From positions 1 to 64,000 of the forward strand of contig CAJUTJ010000015.1 in assembly GCA_910589655.1 (NCBI GenBank): 64,000 nucleotides of DNA, read 5' to 3'. Made by a program: the position numbers and the translations under genes. How positions within the stretch are numbered: the stretch's first letter is position 1; each line of letters begins with the position of its first letter. The stretch is from an uncultured Acetatifactor sp. (GTDB lineage Bacteria; Bacillota; Clostridia; Lachnospirales; Lachnospiraceae). Below are positions 25,969 through 33,565 of the stretch, one piece after another. Under the pieces are notes generated by a model. The model searched no databases. It saw nothing but the letters and a program-made list of their open reading frames with translations, and was not told the origin of the DNA.

Positions 25969-26080
25969 TTTATACCTCCCTATGCGCTACATAAGAGGGT
26001 GTGTAAACCCTCCTCTTTGCACATACCAAACAGTATTTGGAAGTTTACTTCCAAACTGCCAGTCATGCCGACGCAGTCGG
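25969..26080 (-). repeat. intergenic cassette between MATE gene and isochorismatase gene
   Basis: Read on the minus strand, it starts inside the MATE coding end (GAGCCGACTGCGTCGGCATGA gives the last codons and TGA). It has a TTTGGAAG/CTTCCAAA-type hairpin and a GAGGGTTTACACACCCTCTT hairpin, and ends on GGGAGGTATAAA, the ribosome binding site of the next gene. Confidence 0.75.
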
Positions 26081-27619
26081 CTCAAATTTTGTTTTGCGGG
26101 GACTAATCTTACTGAACAAAGCATAATACCCCACAAAAAGCACACTGGTAACCGTCCATGTCAACGGATAACTGAACATAATAGTATAAATATCCGGCTT
26201 AACAGGCACCGCAAACATTATCCACAGCACGCGAATCACACAGATTCCGCCCAGACAGATTAATGTAGGAATCCAGCAGTCTCCCACGCCGCGGAGGGCA
26301 CCGGACATAATTTCTATAATAATATAGGTAACATAGACCGGCACCAGAAAACGGGTCATAGCCAAACCGATACTAAGGACTTCCTTATCCGTGGTAAAAA
26401 GCTGATAAATATATGGCGCACCGTTATATAATAGCAGCGATACAAAAACGGTGGCTCCCAATGTCATACACAGACAAGTTCGAATCCCCTTCCGCACTCT
26501 CTCCGGCTTACCTGCGCCGAAATTCTGTCCTACAAAAGTAGTGACGGAAATGCCAAATGCATTGATCGTCATCCAGAAAATACAGTCCAATTTCGAGTAT
26601 GCCGTCCAAGCCGCCACCGTATCCGTTCCCTGTGCGTTGATGGCAGACTGAATGATTATGTTGGAAAGACTGTACATGACGGACTGCAAGCCTGCGGGAA
26701 AACCGATTCTGATAATTCTATGAAACATTCTTTTGTCAAACCGAATTTTTCTAAGCTCTAAGCGATGCATATCCCCTGTCTTCATCAGCACAATTATGAC
26801 CAAAACCGCACTCAGGGCCTGAGAAGAAATAGTAGCAATGGCGGCTCCCGCCACGCCAAGTCTGCACACCACGATGAATACCACATCCAGCACAATATTG
26901 ACAAAGCAGCTGGCGATCAAAAAATATAAAGGACGCTTGGAATCTCCCACGGCACGCAGGATTCCGGCTCCTACATTATAAATCAGATTCCCGATCACCC
27001 CGAGGAAATAGATACGGATATAGAGAATCGCCAAGTCCAAAACTTCTGTCGGGGTATCCATGGCCTTTAAAATAGAAGGCGCTGCCGCAAACCCTCCTAT
27101 CATCAGGAGCAGCCCCGCCGCCAAACTGAAAGCCATTGCCGTATGTACCGCATATCCTACCATTTCCTTACGCTTTGCACCGTAATATTGGGAAATAATA
27201 ACGGTTGCACCACTGGATAAACCCACAAAGAATCCCACCAGCAAATTGATTACCGTACCCGTACTTCCGCCTGCCGCGGACAACGCCTCCTTCCCCACAA
27301 AGCGCCCCAAAATCATGGCATCCGCCGCGTTATACAGCTGTTGGAAAAAAGTGCCGAATAATATGGGGAAAAAGAACAGGAGCAGCTGTTTCCAGATGAC
27401 TCCCTCCGTAATTTCGTTTCTGTTTGTGGTCTTGCTTTTATCTATGATGCCATTTTCCTCTATGGTTTTACATCTTTCCACGGCCTTGTTTTCGTCTATG
27501 GCTTCCTTGCTTTCTTCTACAGCTTCCTTGCTTTCTTCTATGGCTTCCTTGCTTTCTTCTACAACTTCCTTGCTTTCTTCTATGGCTTCCCTCTCACAAT
27601 TACCACTTTCTTCTATCAT
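26063..27619 (-). CDS. MATE family multidrug/toxin efflux transporter
   Basis: This 518-residue, 12-helix cation-coupled exporter belongs to the NorM/DinF superfamily. The MATE core starts near residue 72 (WKQLLLFFFPILFGTFFQQLYNAADAM). It has GRFVGKEALSAAGGSTGTVINLLVGFFVGLS-type first-half signatures and matching second-half ones (AAWTAYSKLDCIFWMTINAF, VGQNFGAG). The first 70 residues are unusual: a hydrophilic Glu/Lys stretch with five 7-residue repeats (AIEESKE) and no later Met before the core, so the repeats are likely translated. The last residues, FEPTASA, come from the adjoining repeat cassette. The substrate is unknown. Confidence 0.92.
   Translation of the reverse strand: MIEESGNCEREAIEESKEVVEESKEAIEESKEAVEESKEAIDENKAVERCKTIEENGIIDKSKTTNRNEITEGVIWKQLLLFFFPILFGTFFQQLYNAADAMILGRFVGKEALSAAGGSTGTVINLLVGFFVGLSSGATVIISQYYGAKRKEMVGYAVHTAMAFSLAAGLLLMIGGFAAAPSILKAMDTPTEVLDLAILYIRIYFLGVIGNLIYNVGAGILRAVGDSKRPLYFLIASCFVNIVLDVVFIVVCRLGVAGAAIATISSQALSAVLVIIVLMKTGDMHRLELRKIRFDKRMFHRIIRIGFPAGLQSVMYSLSNIIIQSAINAQGTDTVAAWTAYSKLDCIFWMTINAFGISVTTFVGQNFGAGKPERVRKGIRTCLCMTLGATVFVSLLLYNGAPYIYQLFTTDKEVLSIGLAMTRFLVPVYVTYIIIEIMSGALRGVGDCWIPTLICLGGICVIRVLWIMFAVPVKPDIYTIMFSYPLTWTVTSVLFVGYYALFSKISPRKTKFEPTASA
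27482..27586. repeat. 21-bp tandem repeat in the MATE gene 5' end
   Basis: Five 21-bp units encode AIEESKE-like heptads (residues 12-46): AIEESKE, VVEESKE, AIEESKE, AVEESKE, AIDENKA. The repeat is in frame and heptad-spaced, so it could form a charged cytoplasmic helix. Confidence 0.85.
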
Positions 27620-27794
27620 ATGTACTCTCTTTTCCCTTCTTCACTGTCCGGCCCATTTTGATATCCTGTTTGCCTCCCTTATCCGGCTTTTCCCAATCCC
27701 CTGTTTCCATCTTCCATAGGGTTCTCTGCCGTATCACTTCTTTTCCGCTCGCCATTTACTACAAATTATCTTGAAATTTTTCACCCAAACTGCC

Positions 27795-27920
27795 TGCTGC
27801 TATTTTCTTTTCCAGAGCTATTTTTCTTTCTACTACTATTTTTCTTCCTACTGCTATTTTTCTTCCTACTGCTATTTTTCTTTCTACTGCTTTTTTCCTT
27901 TCTACTGCTTTTTTCCTTTC
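27795..27920. repeat. 18-bp tandem repeat in the MATE leader (7 units)
   Basis: Seven 18-bp units run end to end; on the minus strand they read like GAAAGGAAAAAAGCAGTA drifting to GGAAGAAAAATAGCAGTA. They lie in the long leader between the predicted promoter at 27994-28022 and the MATE start at 27619. The period would encode six-residue ERKKAV repeats, but the frame has no ATG and no ribosome binding site. Confidence 0.85.
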
Positions 27921-27993
27921 CGCGCCCCGCACCCGAAAAGCGCTATCTTTGCTTTCACTGGTTTGGGTAAATGAACTGCCTTTACTTAAAGGC

Positions 27994-28022
27994 AGTATAT
28001 GCTTGTTCTTGCCATATGTCAA
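27994..28022 (-). promoter_or_regulatory. strong sigma-A promoter upstream of the MATE gene
   Basis: On the minus strand TTGACA (28017-28022), a 17-bp spacer and TATACT (27994-27999) are close to consensus. Transcription would begin inside a perfect 9-bp hairpin (27975-27996) and run through the 18-bp array to the MATE gene, giving a leader of about 370 nt. Confidence 0.7.
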
Positions 28023-28323
28023 GAAATATATGTCTGCTTCCGCTGCGCCAAAAAATGTCGGTCTTTTTTATCTACAGTTTTCGGCTCCCTATTATACCAT
28101 AAGCATTGCAATACAGGAGGCTGGTATACCGACTTCCCTGATCGGAGCAAAACCTTTGAAAAATGCTTTCTCCGGGCCCCAAGCGTTAGTATACCCCCGC
28201 CGGACGGCATAACCACAGCGGACCCGCCGCCCGGATTGCGTAATTAAAGTACGCAGAGGGAACACCGTCCTTATGGTTTCCGTCTGCTTCAAGCAAGACG
28301 CCACCGCCGACAAAATAATATTT
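28023..28323. other. gap between MATE promoter and exosortase gene, no gene seen
   Basis: About 300 bp lie downstream of the exosortase stop. I see local complementarity on the minus strand (GCGTA/TACGC hairpin near 28237-28253; GGACGG at 28268-28273 with CCGTCC near 28200), but no recognised riboswitch and no credible open frame. A 90-codon frame (28092-28364) overlaps the exosortase end and has no family resemblance. Confidence 0.4.
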
Positions 28324-29247
28324 TTACAGGACATGGCCGCCCGATTTATTTTTACGTCTTCCAAAAAAATGAACTACAAAATATGATGCCAGAATCAATA
28401 CACAGCAACCCATAACAAGCATTGCAAACTCTTGAAATCCCGCCATTCTTCCCCCCTTTACCCGATTCAGGAAGGGGAGTCCTAATGTCAGAGCAAAATA
28501 CCAAAAAACAGGAGCCGCACATTTACCCGCAAAAGTCCGCACAAAGTCCCTCTTACCTGTCGCGGAAGGGGTATCCGTTACCGTCTCAGAGGCGCCGGAA
28601 TTTTGCCCATTGGTCAAAACGGAATTTACCGTTCTTTGGATCAGACATCCTGCCAGACGATAAATCGTAAGCAACGCGATAAAGTAGACCACCACACCGA
28701 TCATCGTGTGAAGACTGTCCTGTGTCAGGGTCCCTCCCATGATTCCGGTATCCTCAAGATACAGGGGAAGGTAAATGGCGGCAATAATCCGCAGACCGTT
28801 GACAATCACGGTAAACAGCCATGAAAACAGCACACTAACAACAATCCAGCCCACCCCCTTTATCCTTGTCTGCCAAAGTCCCATTTCCACAGAATCTCTG
28901 TTAACTGTCTCAACCGTCTCAGAAACAGGTTCCCTCCGCGTTGACACAATCCTATGGATAAAAGAAAAATACAGGGTTGCAAAAGCAATGGTCATAAATC
29001 GGAAACCGGAGCAGGAAGGCGCAATTAACAGCCTCATATCGTGATTCACATAACCTGTACCCGAGAGATACGTAAAAGGAATCCCGCTCAACAGTTCCAC
29101 CCAGCGGGTGGTAGGTGTGAGAATCCATAAAAGGGAATCACAATCGGCCTGACGATAATATAATTTCATCCCTAAAAGGATTAGCACTCCCATTGTATAA
29201 TAAAGAAAATTTTGCCGCAGTACATTCTTTTGTTTTTTCCCCTTCAT
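28324..29247 (-). CDS. exosortase/archaeosortase family protein
   Basis: This is a membrane protein of about 307 residues with some eight hydrophobic segments and the exosortase catalytic triad. Cys79 lies in APSCSGFRF, Arg153 in NGLRI and His180 in DSLHTMIGVVVYF. Exosortases are membrane transpeptidases or proteases that recognise C-terminal PEP-CTERM-like tripartite tails. In Firmicutes the family is uncommon; the small size recalls the XrtK type, but I cannot confirm the subtype without a profile search. It follows, in the same direction, a secreted VIT/VWA protein with such a tail, the obvious candidate substrate. The start at 29247 (MKGKKQKN) has GGGGGG upstream and is preferred over a start 13 codons earlier. 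Confidence 0.85.
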   Translation of the reverse strand: MKGKKQKNVLRQNFLYYTMGVLILLGMKLYYRQADCDSLLWILTPTTRWVELLSGIPFTYLSGTGYVNHDMRLLIAPSCSGFRFMTIAFATLYFSFIHRIVSTRREPVSETVETVNRDSVEMGLWQTRIKGVGWIVVSVLFSWLFTVIVNGLRIIAAIYLPLYLEDTGIMGGTLTQDSLHTMIGVVVYFIALLTIYRLAGCLIQRTVNSVLTNGQNSGASETVTDTPSATGKRDFVRTFAGKCAAPVFWYFALTLGLPFLNRVKGGRMAGFQEFAMLVMGCCVLILASYFVVHFFGRRKNKSGGHVL

Positions 29248-29259
29248 AATTATACCCCC

Positions 29260-29400
29260 CGCCCGCGTCGGCGGACATCCGCTCAAGATTTGAAAGTTCT
29301 TTTCTTTCAGCTTTCAAATATCCTGTCCTGCGGCCAATGGCGGCACAAACAATTAACGTGATGCCGCAAACCGGAAAAGCCGCATTGGTTGATGCATTTG
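29260..29400 (-). repeat. intergenic cassette between VIT/VWA and exosortase genes
   Basis: Cassette modules include the TTGAAAG/CTTTCAA hairpin (about 29289-29320), a GCGGACATCCGC hairpin (29270-29281) and a TGCCGCCATTGGCC-like hairpin near 29333-29345 with GGCACAAACAATTAACGTGATGCCG. It is more degenerate than the other copies but has the same order and orientation, ending on the exosortase ribosome binding site. Confidence 0.6.
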
Positions 29401-29412
29401 AAATTTTTACCG

Positions 29413-31860
29413 TCATTTATTCGACTTATCCGCAGAGGCTCTCCCCGCAAATTTCTTTCTTAATATAACCGCTGCTGCCGCCAGTGAGAGGAACAGCATC
29501 CCCGGCTCGGAATATGCCCTATACCCGCCGCCTACTGCTAAGTTAGACACTCTCTGGGGCAGAGGCAGCGCCTGATCCACATCTTTACTGTCTCCGTCCG
29601 TATTTCTGATAATCTCCGAAACGGCAATGAAGGAAGTATAGGGAGTAATCATATTGTATTCCAGCCCCAGCTGCGTGATTTCCTCCTTCACCGACTCGTC
29701 ATTGCGAACACTTCCATATCCGGCGATTCTGTCCAAATGAGTCCTTGCCCACAGATAACGGATGGCTTCACTTTCCATATCCACGGTAACATTGCCCACA
29801 GGAATCTCCCGCATATATTCTTCTCCGCCTGCTTTTCCCGTTATGGTAATGGTTCCGCCGGGTTTTCCACGCCATTTTCCGAAAAGTACAATAGGCTGCG
29901 ACGCATATAGAATGGAAGGCACTGCCGGCTCCACGTCATACACTTCAAACCCTTTGCAGGTTATGGAAATATCGGTGAGCAGCGGCGCTTCTATATATGT
30001 GCGGAAGTTTTCTGCGGACTCCTCCGCGTCTTCCTTGTCCGTCACGATAAAGGACTCTCCCAGCCCGCAGCCCGCAACCTGCTTGATCAGATAATCGTTT
30101 ACCGAGCTTCCGATACCGAAAGAGAAAAAGCTGGCACTGTCCATGTTATCGGTAATACAGGAAATCACTTCACTTTCATTGGATATATAGCCGTCTGTAA
30201 TGATTACAATACTTCGGGCAATATCTTCGCTTTTCGGTACGGCAATGGCATCCTCCAGCGCCGGAAGCAATGAAGTTCCTCCTCCGCCCTCCTGTTCATC
30301 AATGAGCTTCGTAGCTGTCTTAATGTTTGCCGCCGTAGCCGGAAGGGAACGGGGGGAAAGCAGCATAGTTTCATTTGCAAATAAGATCAGGTTAAAGGTG
30401 TCCGTTTCCTTCAAGTCTGCCACCAGATCATGAATCAATTCCTTGGCAGTGTCAAGGGGATAGCCGAACATGGATCCCGAAACATCCAGCACGAAAATAT
30501 ATTCTCTGGGCGGAATGTCTTCCGGCTCAAATCTCTCGGGCGGCTGTATGGTCAGCATAAAGAATTGTTCCTCCTTGAAAGAACCGTTGTTTCCATGCCC
30601 TCCGGCAAGCACCAAACCGCTTTGTATACTTTCTCCTGTAAGTTTGTATTTTAAAATAAAGTCCCTGTTTCCCGCATAGTCGGCAGAATTGGCCAGCGTA
30701 ATCTGCGCAGTGGAACTATCGGTTTTATTAACTTTAATGGCATGAGTCTTACTTGTGATATCCGCAATAGGAACTCCGGTAGAGAGATTTACGGTAATAT
30801 TATAATCTCCGGGAGGTGTAGCGCCGTCTGCCAGATAAGGGCTTACAATCCAACTGTCATCTTCGGATAATCCGCTGCCTGTGCCGGAGCCATTCCCTAC
30901 GGAAGTGCCGTTTCCCGCATTGGCACTATCCCCTCCGGAAACGCTGTTTCCGTCTGACTCTCCATCCTTTTCGGAAACGCTGCTTCCGTCTGACTCTCCA
31001 TCCTTTTCGGAAACACTGCTTCCGTCTGACTCTCCATCCTTTTCGGAAACGCTGCTTCCGTCTGACTCTCCATCCCTTTCGGAAACACTGCTTCCGTCTG
31101 ACTCTCCATCCCTTTCGGAAACACTGCTTCCGTCTGACTCTCCGTTCTCTCCGGAAGCATCGCCGTCCTCACCGGAGGGCTCTGCCGGCGGCGCATAGCG
31201 GGGTCCTACAACGGTGGGAAAAATAAATTCGTAAACATTCTCCACAGGGGCGAGCAGTTCCGTATAGTGGAGCTCTATGCTGACCGTGTCACCGGGCATG
31301 ATATTTGCCACATCCATGGTAAATACATTGGGTCTCTTCTGCTCCATCAAAGACGCACTCTTGCCCTCGCTTTTTGCCTCTTCATACTCAACCTTCGCCT
31401 CTTCCTTCTCTTTGATCTGAGCGGTAATCATTTCATTACCGATGATCATCTTCATCCCGTGTACGGAAACGCCGGAAGAGGTAGGAAATACATAACTGGC
31501 ATTTATGGGAACCTCGCCTTCATTGACATAGATTTGCGTCACATATGTCTCTGCGATTAAACCGTTAATATTAGTCACAACATCCGTAGATTTCAAAGGA
31601 AAGCGTTCCACAGCAGCCCCCTCATCACCGGAACCCTGAATAATAAAATAAGGTGCCAGCAGCTTGTCCCCGTCATCGGTTTCTTCCGATGCTTCACCGC
31701 TATCTTCCGTCTCGCTGTTTCCGTCACCGGAATCCGTAAAGTTATTCTTTTCCGCCGCACATACCGCAGGACAACTGGCAGCGAAAAGAAACAGCGCCAG
31801 CATACAGCAGAGCCATTTTCTGATTTGGCACAGAATCTTTTTTTCTCTTTTAATCTTCAT
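29413..31860 (-). CDS. secreted VIT/VWA domain protein with PEP-CTERM-like tail
   Basis: This 815-residue secreted protein has a signal peptide (about 1-36, AVCAA end), an acidic linker, and a vault inter-alpha-trypsin (VIT) domain at about 80-215 (VVTNINGLIAETYVTQIY, KRPNVFTMDVANIMPGDTVSI). Six 12-residue GESDGSSVSEKD repeats follow (240-311). A von Willebrand A domain at about 450-625 has a complete metal site (DVSGSMFG, GGGTSLLPAL, TDGYIS). The C-terminus is EPG (785-787), a 13-residue hydrophobic stretch, then RKKF and a short tail: a PEP-CTERM-like sorting signal. Such proteins usually mediate adhesion or matrix contacts. It has an AAGGAGG ribosome binding site, and is followed by the exosortase gene, which probably processes it. 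Confidence 0.88.
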   Translation of the reverse strand: MKIKREKKILCQIRKWLCCMLALFLFAASCPAVCAAEKNNFTDSGDGNSETEDSGEASEETDDGDKLLAPYFIIQGSGDEGAAVERFPLKSTDVVTNINGLIAETYVTQIYVNEGEVPINASYVFPTSSGVSVHGMKMIIGNEMITAQIKEKEEAKVEYEEAKSEGKSASLMEQKRPNVFTMDVANIMPGDTVSIELHYTELLAPVENVYEFIFPTVVGPRYAPPAEPSGEDGDASGENGESDGSSVSERDGESDGSSVSERDGESDGSSVSEKDGESDGSSVSEKDGESDGSSVSEKDGESDGNSVSGGDSANAGNGTSVGNGSGTGSGLSEDDSWIVSPYLADGATPPGDYNITVNLSTGVPIADITSKTHAIKVNKTDSSTAQITLANSADYAGNRDFILKYKLTGESIQSGLVLAGGHGNNGSFKEEQFFMLTIQPPERFEPEDIPPREYIFVLDVSGSMFGYPLDTAKELIHDLVADLKETDTFNLILFANETMLLSPRSLPATAANIKTATKLIDEQEGGGGTSLLPALEDAIAVPKSEDIARSIVIITDGYISNESEVISCITDNMDSASFFSFGIGSSVNDYLIKQVAGCGLGESFIVTDKEDAEESAENFRTYIEAPLLTDISITCKGFEVYDVEPAVPSILYASQPIVLFGKWRGKPGGTITITGKAGGEEYMREIPVGNVTVDMESEAIRYLWARTHLDRIAGYGSVRNDESVKEEITQLGLEYNMITPYTSFIAVSEIIRNTDGDSKDVDQALPLPQRVSNLAVGGGYRAYSEPGMLFLSLAAAAVILRKKFAGRASADKSNK
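30928..31143. repeat. 36-bp tandem repeat in the VIT/VWA gene (6 units)
   Basis: Six in-frame 36-bp units encode GESDGSSVSE(R/K)D, the last diverged to GESDGNSVSGGD. It forms a Ser/Asp linker between VIT and VWA domains. Copies are nearly identical, which suggests recent expansion or homogenisation. Confidence 0.92.
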
Positions 31861-31923
31861 TTGTGGAACCTCCTTGGAATATCGTGGCATCATTTATATT
31901 TCAAGGATTATCATAGACCGGCA

Positions 31924-31985
31924 ATGCACAAAATGTGCATCAAAATCTCCACAAAATCGCATCAAATTTAAATCATTTTTGCATC
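31924..31985 (-). promoter_or_regulatory. operator-like array upstream of the VIT/VWA gene
   Basis: Three direct GCATC repeats (plus-strand positions 31937, 31959 and 31981, each followed by A/T-rich sequence) are spaced exactly 22 bp apart. The first overlaps a 17-bp palindrome ATGCACA-AAA-TGTGCAT (31924-31940). A TATGATAAT-like -10 lies at 31908-31916 without a good -35, so the palindrome sits where an activator could replace it. No regulator gene is adjacent. Confidence 0.5.
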
Positions 31986-32013
31986 ATTTTCTTTTTTATA
32001 TTCATCTGCGCAC

Positions 32014-32040
32014 TAAAAAAAGGGTGCCTACACACCCTCT
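32014..32040 (-). terminator. terminator of dcd within a cassette fragment
   Basis: On the minus strand AGGGTGTG-TA-GGCACCCT is followed by a run of seven T. The cassette fragment 32014-32075 starts at the dcd stop (AAGTATGAAAGGAATGAAG) and resembles the AAAGAGGGG module at 5541-6002. Confidence 0.8.
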
Positions 32041-32067
32041 CGCAGTCTTAAAAGAACTTCATTCCTT

Positions 32068-32601
32068 TCATACTTCCGTATCCAAAAATATCCTTGATCC
32101 CGTTGCCCCGGTCTGCCCTTGGTATTTACCGTTATACGGGTGAAGCGCCGGACTGTCCATTTTTGCAAATACAAGCTGTCCGATCCGCCGTCCCGATTTC
32201 AATTCTATGGCAAACCTGTTAGCGTTATACAGCTCTAATGTGATTTCCCCCTGAAACCCCGGATCTACCCAGCCTGCATTTTGAATAAATAGACCCATAC
32301 GCCCCAGAGAGCTTCTTCCTTCCACAAACGCCGTCAAATCATTCGGCAATTCAAAGTACTCCATGGTGGTTGCAAGAACAAACTGCCCCGGCAAAATCAG
32401 GTATGTATCCGTTTGAATCATTTTATAATTTACGGAATGATCCAACGTAATAATTCCCGAAGAGGAATCCTCAACTACGCTGAATGTATTTCCTAACCGG
32501 ATGTCTACGCTTGCAGGCTGAATCTGCCCTTGCTCCAATGGAGTTATCGTCAGAGTCTTCTCGTCGAGCATCTTTTGTATTGTCTTATCCGATAAAATCA
32601 T
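32068..32601 (-). CDS. dcd: dCTP deaminase
   Basis: This 177-residue trimeric enzyme of the dUTPase fold converts dCTP to dUTP (or to dUMP in bifunctional forms) for thymidylate synthesis. Motifs are present: RLGNTF near residue 32, EGRSSLGRMGLFIQNAGWVDPGFQG near 90-115 with the catalytic Glu in GEITLELYN, and GRRIGQLVFAKMD near 138. The C-terminal YQGQTGATGSRI is a typical nucleotide-closing tail. The stop codon lies at the first bases of a cassette fragment. Confidence 0.93.
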   Translation of the reverse strand: MILSDKTIQKMLDEKTLTITPLEQGQIQPASVDIRLGNTFSVVEDSSSGIITLDHSVNYKMIQTDTYLILPGQFVLATTMEYFELPNDLTAFVEGRSSLGRMGLFIQNAGWVDPGFQGEITLELYNANRFAIELKSGRRIGQLVFAKMDSPALHPYNGKYQGQTGATGSRIFLDTEV

Positions 32602-32922
32602 ATCCTTCGCCTTTCTCCGTCTCGATTGTACAATCGAAATTGTATCTTAAAATGCAATGTGTTTATTTTCTTTTTTCACAAATTTCTTCTTTTCATTATA
32701 ATGTAATGCAAAAACTTTCCGCGTCGGAAGTACAAAAAGCAACCTTTCCGGTAATAATAAGATCAAAAAGTGCTGCAAACGGCACCTCCAGCCAAGACAT
32801 AATTTCCGATTTATATAAAAAAAGGACAATGCTATTGCCCTGTCTCCATTGTTAATATAGCATAAAAAACAGAAAATAACAAGACTGTTCATATGACCAA
32901 TCACATGATACACTATCCAAAC

Positions 32923-33055
32923 ATTACTGTTCACTCCGTTCACAGCAACCCATGCACAGAAATCGCAAAACAGCGATTTCGCGCATGTCTGTCTCGGGTT
33001 TATCACGCAGAAACAGCGTGAAAACACCTCGCGGCGACAGCGAGTGAACAGTAAC
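32923..33055. repeat. 133-bp palindromic element, copy 2
   Basis: This is the inverted, roughly 97% identical copy of the element at 13802-13934, with the same length and ends (ATTACTGTTCAC at the left, GTGAACAGTAAC at the right). It is flanked on both sides by ATCCAAAC (32915-32922 and 33056-33063), an 8-bp duplication of different sequence from copy 1. Confidence 0.92.
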
Positions 33056-33063
33056 ATCCAAAC

Positions 33064-33217
33064 ATTACTGTTCACTCCGTTCACAGCAACCCATGCGCAG
33101 AAACCACAAAACAGCGGTTTCGCACACGGCATCCAAGCGATTATTCAAATTGCTTTGGTTTGATCACGCAAAAAACGCGTGAAAACGCCTCGCGGTGGCG
33201 TGGGTGTGAACAGTAAT
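33064..33217. repeat. palindromic element, diverged 154-bp copy 3
   Basis: It starts right after the ATCCAAAC of copy 2, keeps both termini (ATTACTGTTCAC, GTGAACAGTAAT) and is followed by ATCAAAAC (7 of 8 matches to the flank). The middle differs and is about 20 bp longer. The gap 32602-33565 otherwise shows no gene: 32602-32914 is A/T-rich without features, and 33226-33430 has only short unsupported frames. Confidence 0.82.
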
Positions 33218-33438
33218 ATCAAAACGAAACCGTTCAAACAAGTCGCGGAACTGTTATGCCGCCGTAATATCTGCCTGCACATGAGTGCCATAAACCGTCC
33301 TATCATATGTGATAGAGCATGGGACTCCCGTGCACTGCCCCGATGCCCCGTAAAATAACCGGACATAGGACAGAAATAATACGGGCAGAGCCAGACAGCG
33401 CCAAAACGCAGCAGTTCCGGCAAATGGGGAGGATTATA

Positions 33439-33551
33439 GTGTGAAAAATACTTCTAAGGCAGCAAAAGACACTGCCTAAGAAGTATTAAGTTTCACACAG
33501 GAAAAACGCGAAAGACAGCGTTTTTCATATCTATTTGAGCCGCTAAAGCGG
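33439..33551 (+). repeat. 113-bp three-hairpin repeat upstream of helD
   Basis: It is identical base for base to the reverse complement of 54448-54560. It holds a long hairpin (AATACTTCTAAGGCAG with CTGCCTAAGAAGTATT), an AAAACGC/GCGTTTT hairpin and a CCGCTAAAGCGG hairpin, and ends 14 bp before the helD start codon, next to its GGGGG ribosome binding site. Confidence 0.95.
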
Positions 33552-33565
33552 CATGGGGGATTATT

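Noticed and set aside
27759..28022. An 87-codon frame with ERKKAV repeats
   Set aside because: It starts at a TTG that is the -35 box of a strong promoter; it has no ribosome binding site and is better read as a transcribed leader array.
28092..28320. A cobalamin-type riboswitch downstream of the exosortase gene
   Set aside because: Fragments resembling GGGAA, GGTG and CGG-CCCGC occur, but the order and pairing do not fit on either strand.
29413..29520. An LPXTG sortase signal at the VIT/VWA protein end
   Set aside because: No LPxTG-like motif precedes the hydrophobic stretch; the EPG-TM-RKKF arrangement fits the exosortase type.
33145..33423. A 92-codon frame upstream of helD
   Set aside because: Starts in one repeat and ends in another; no family resemblance and no ribosome binding site.
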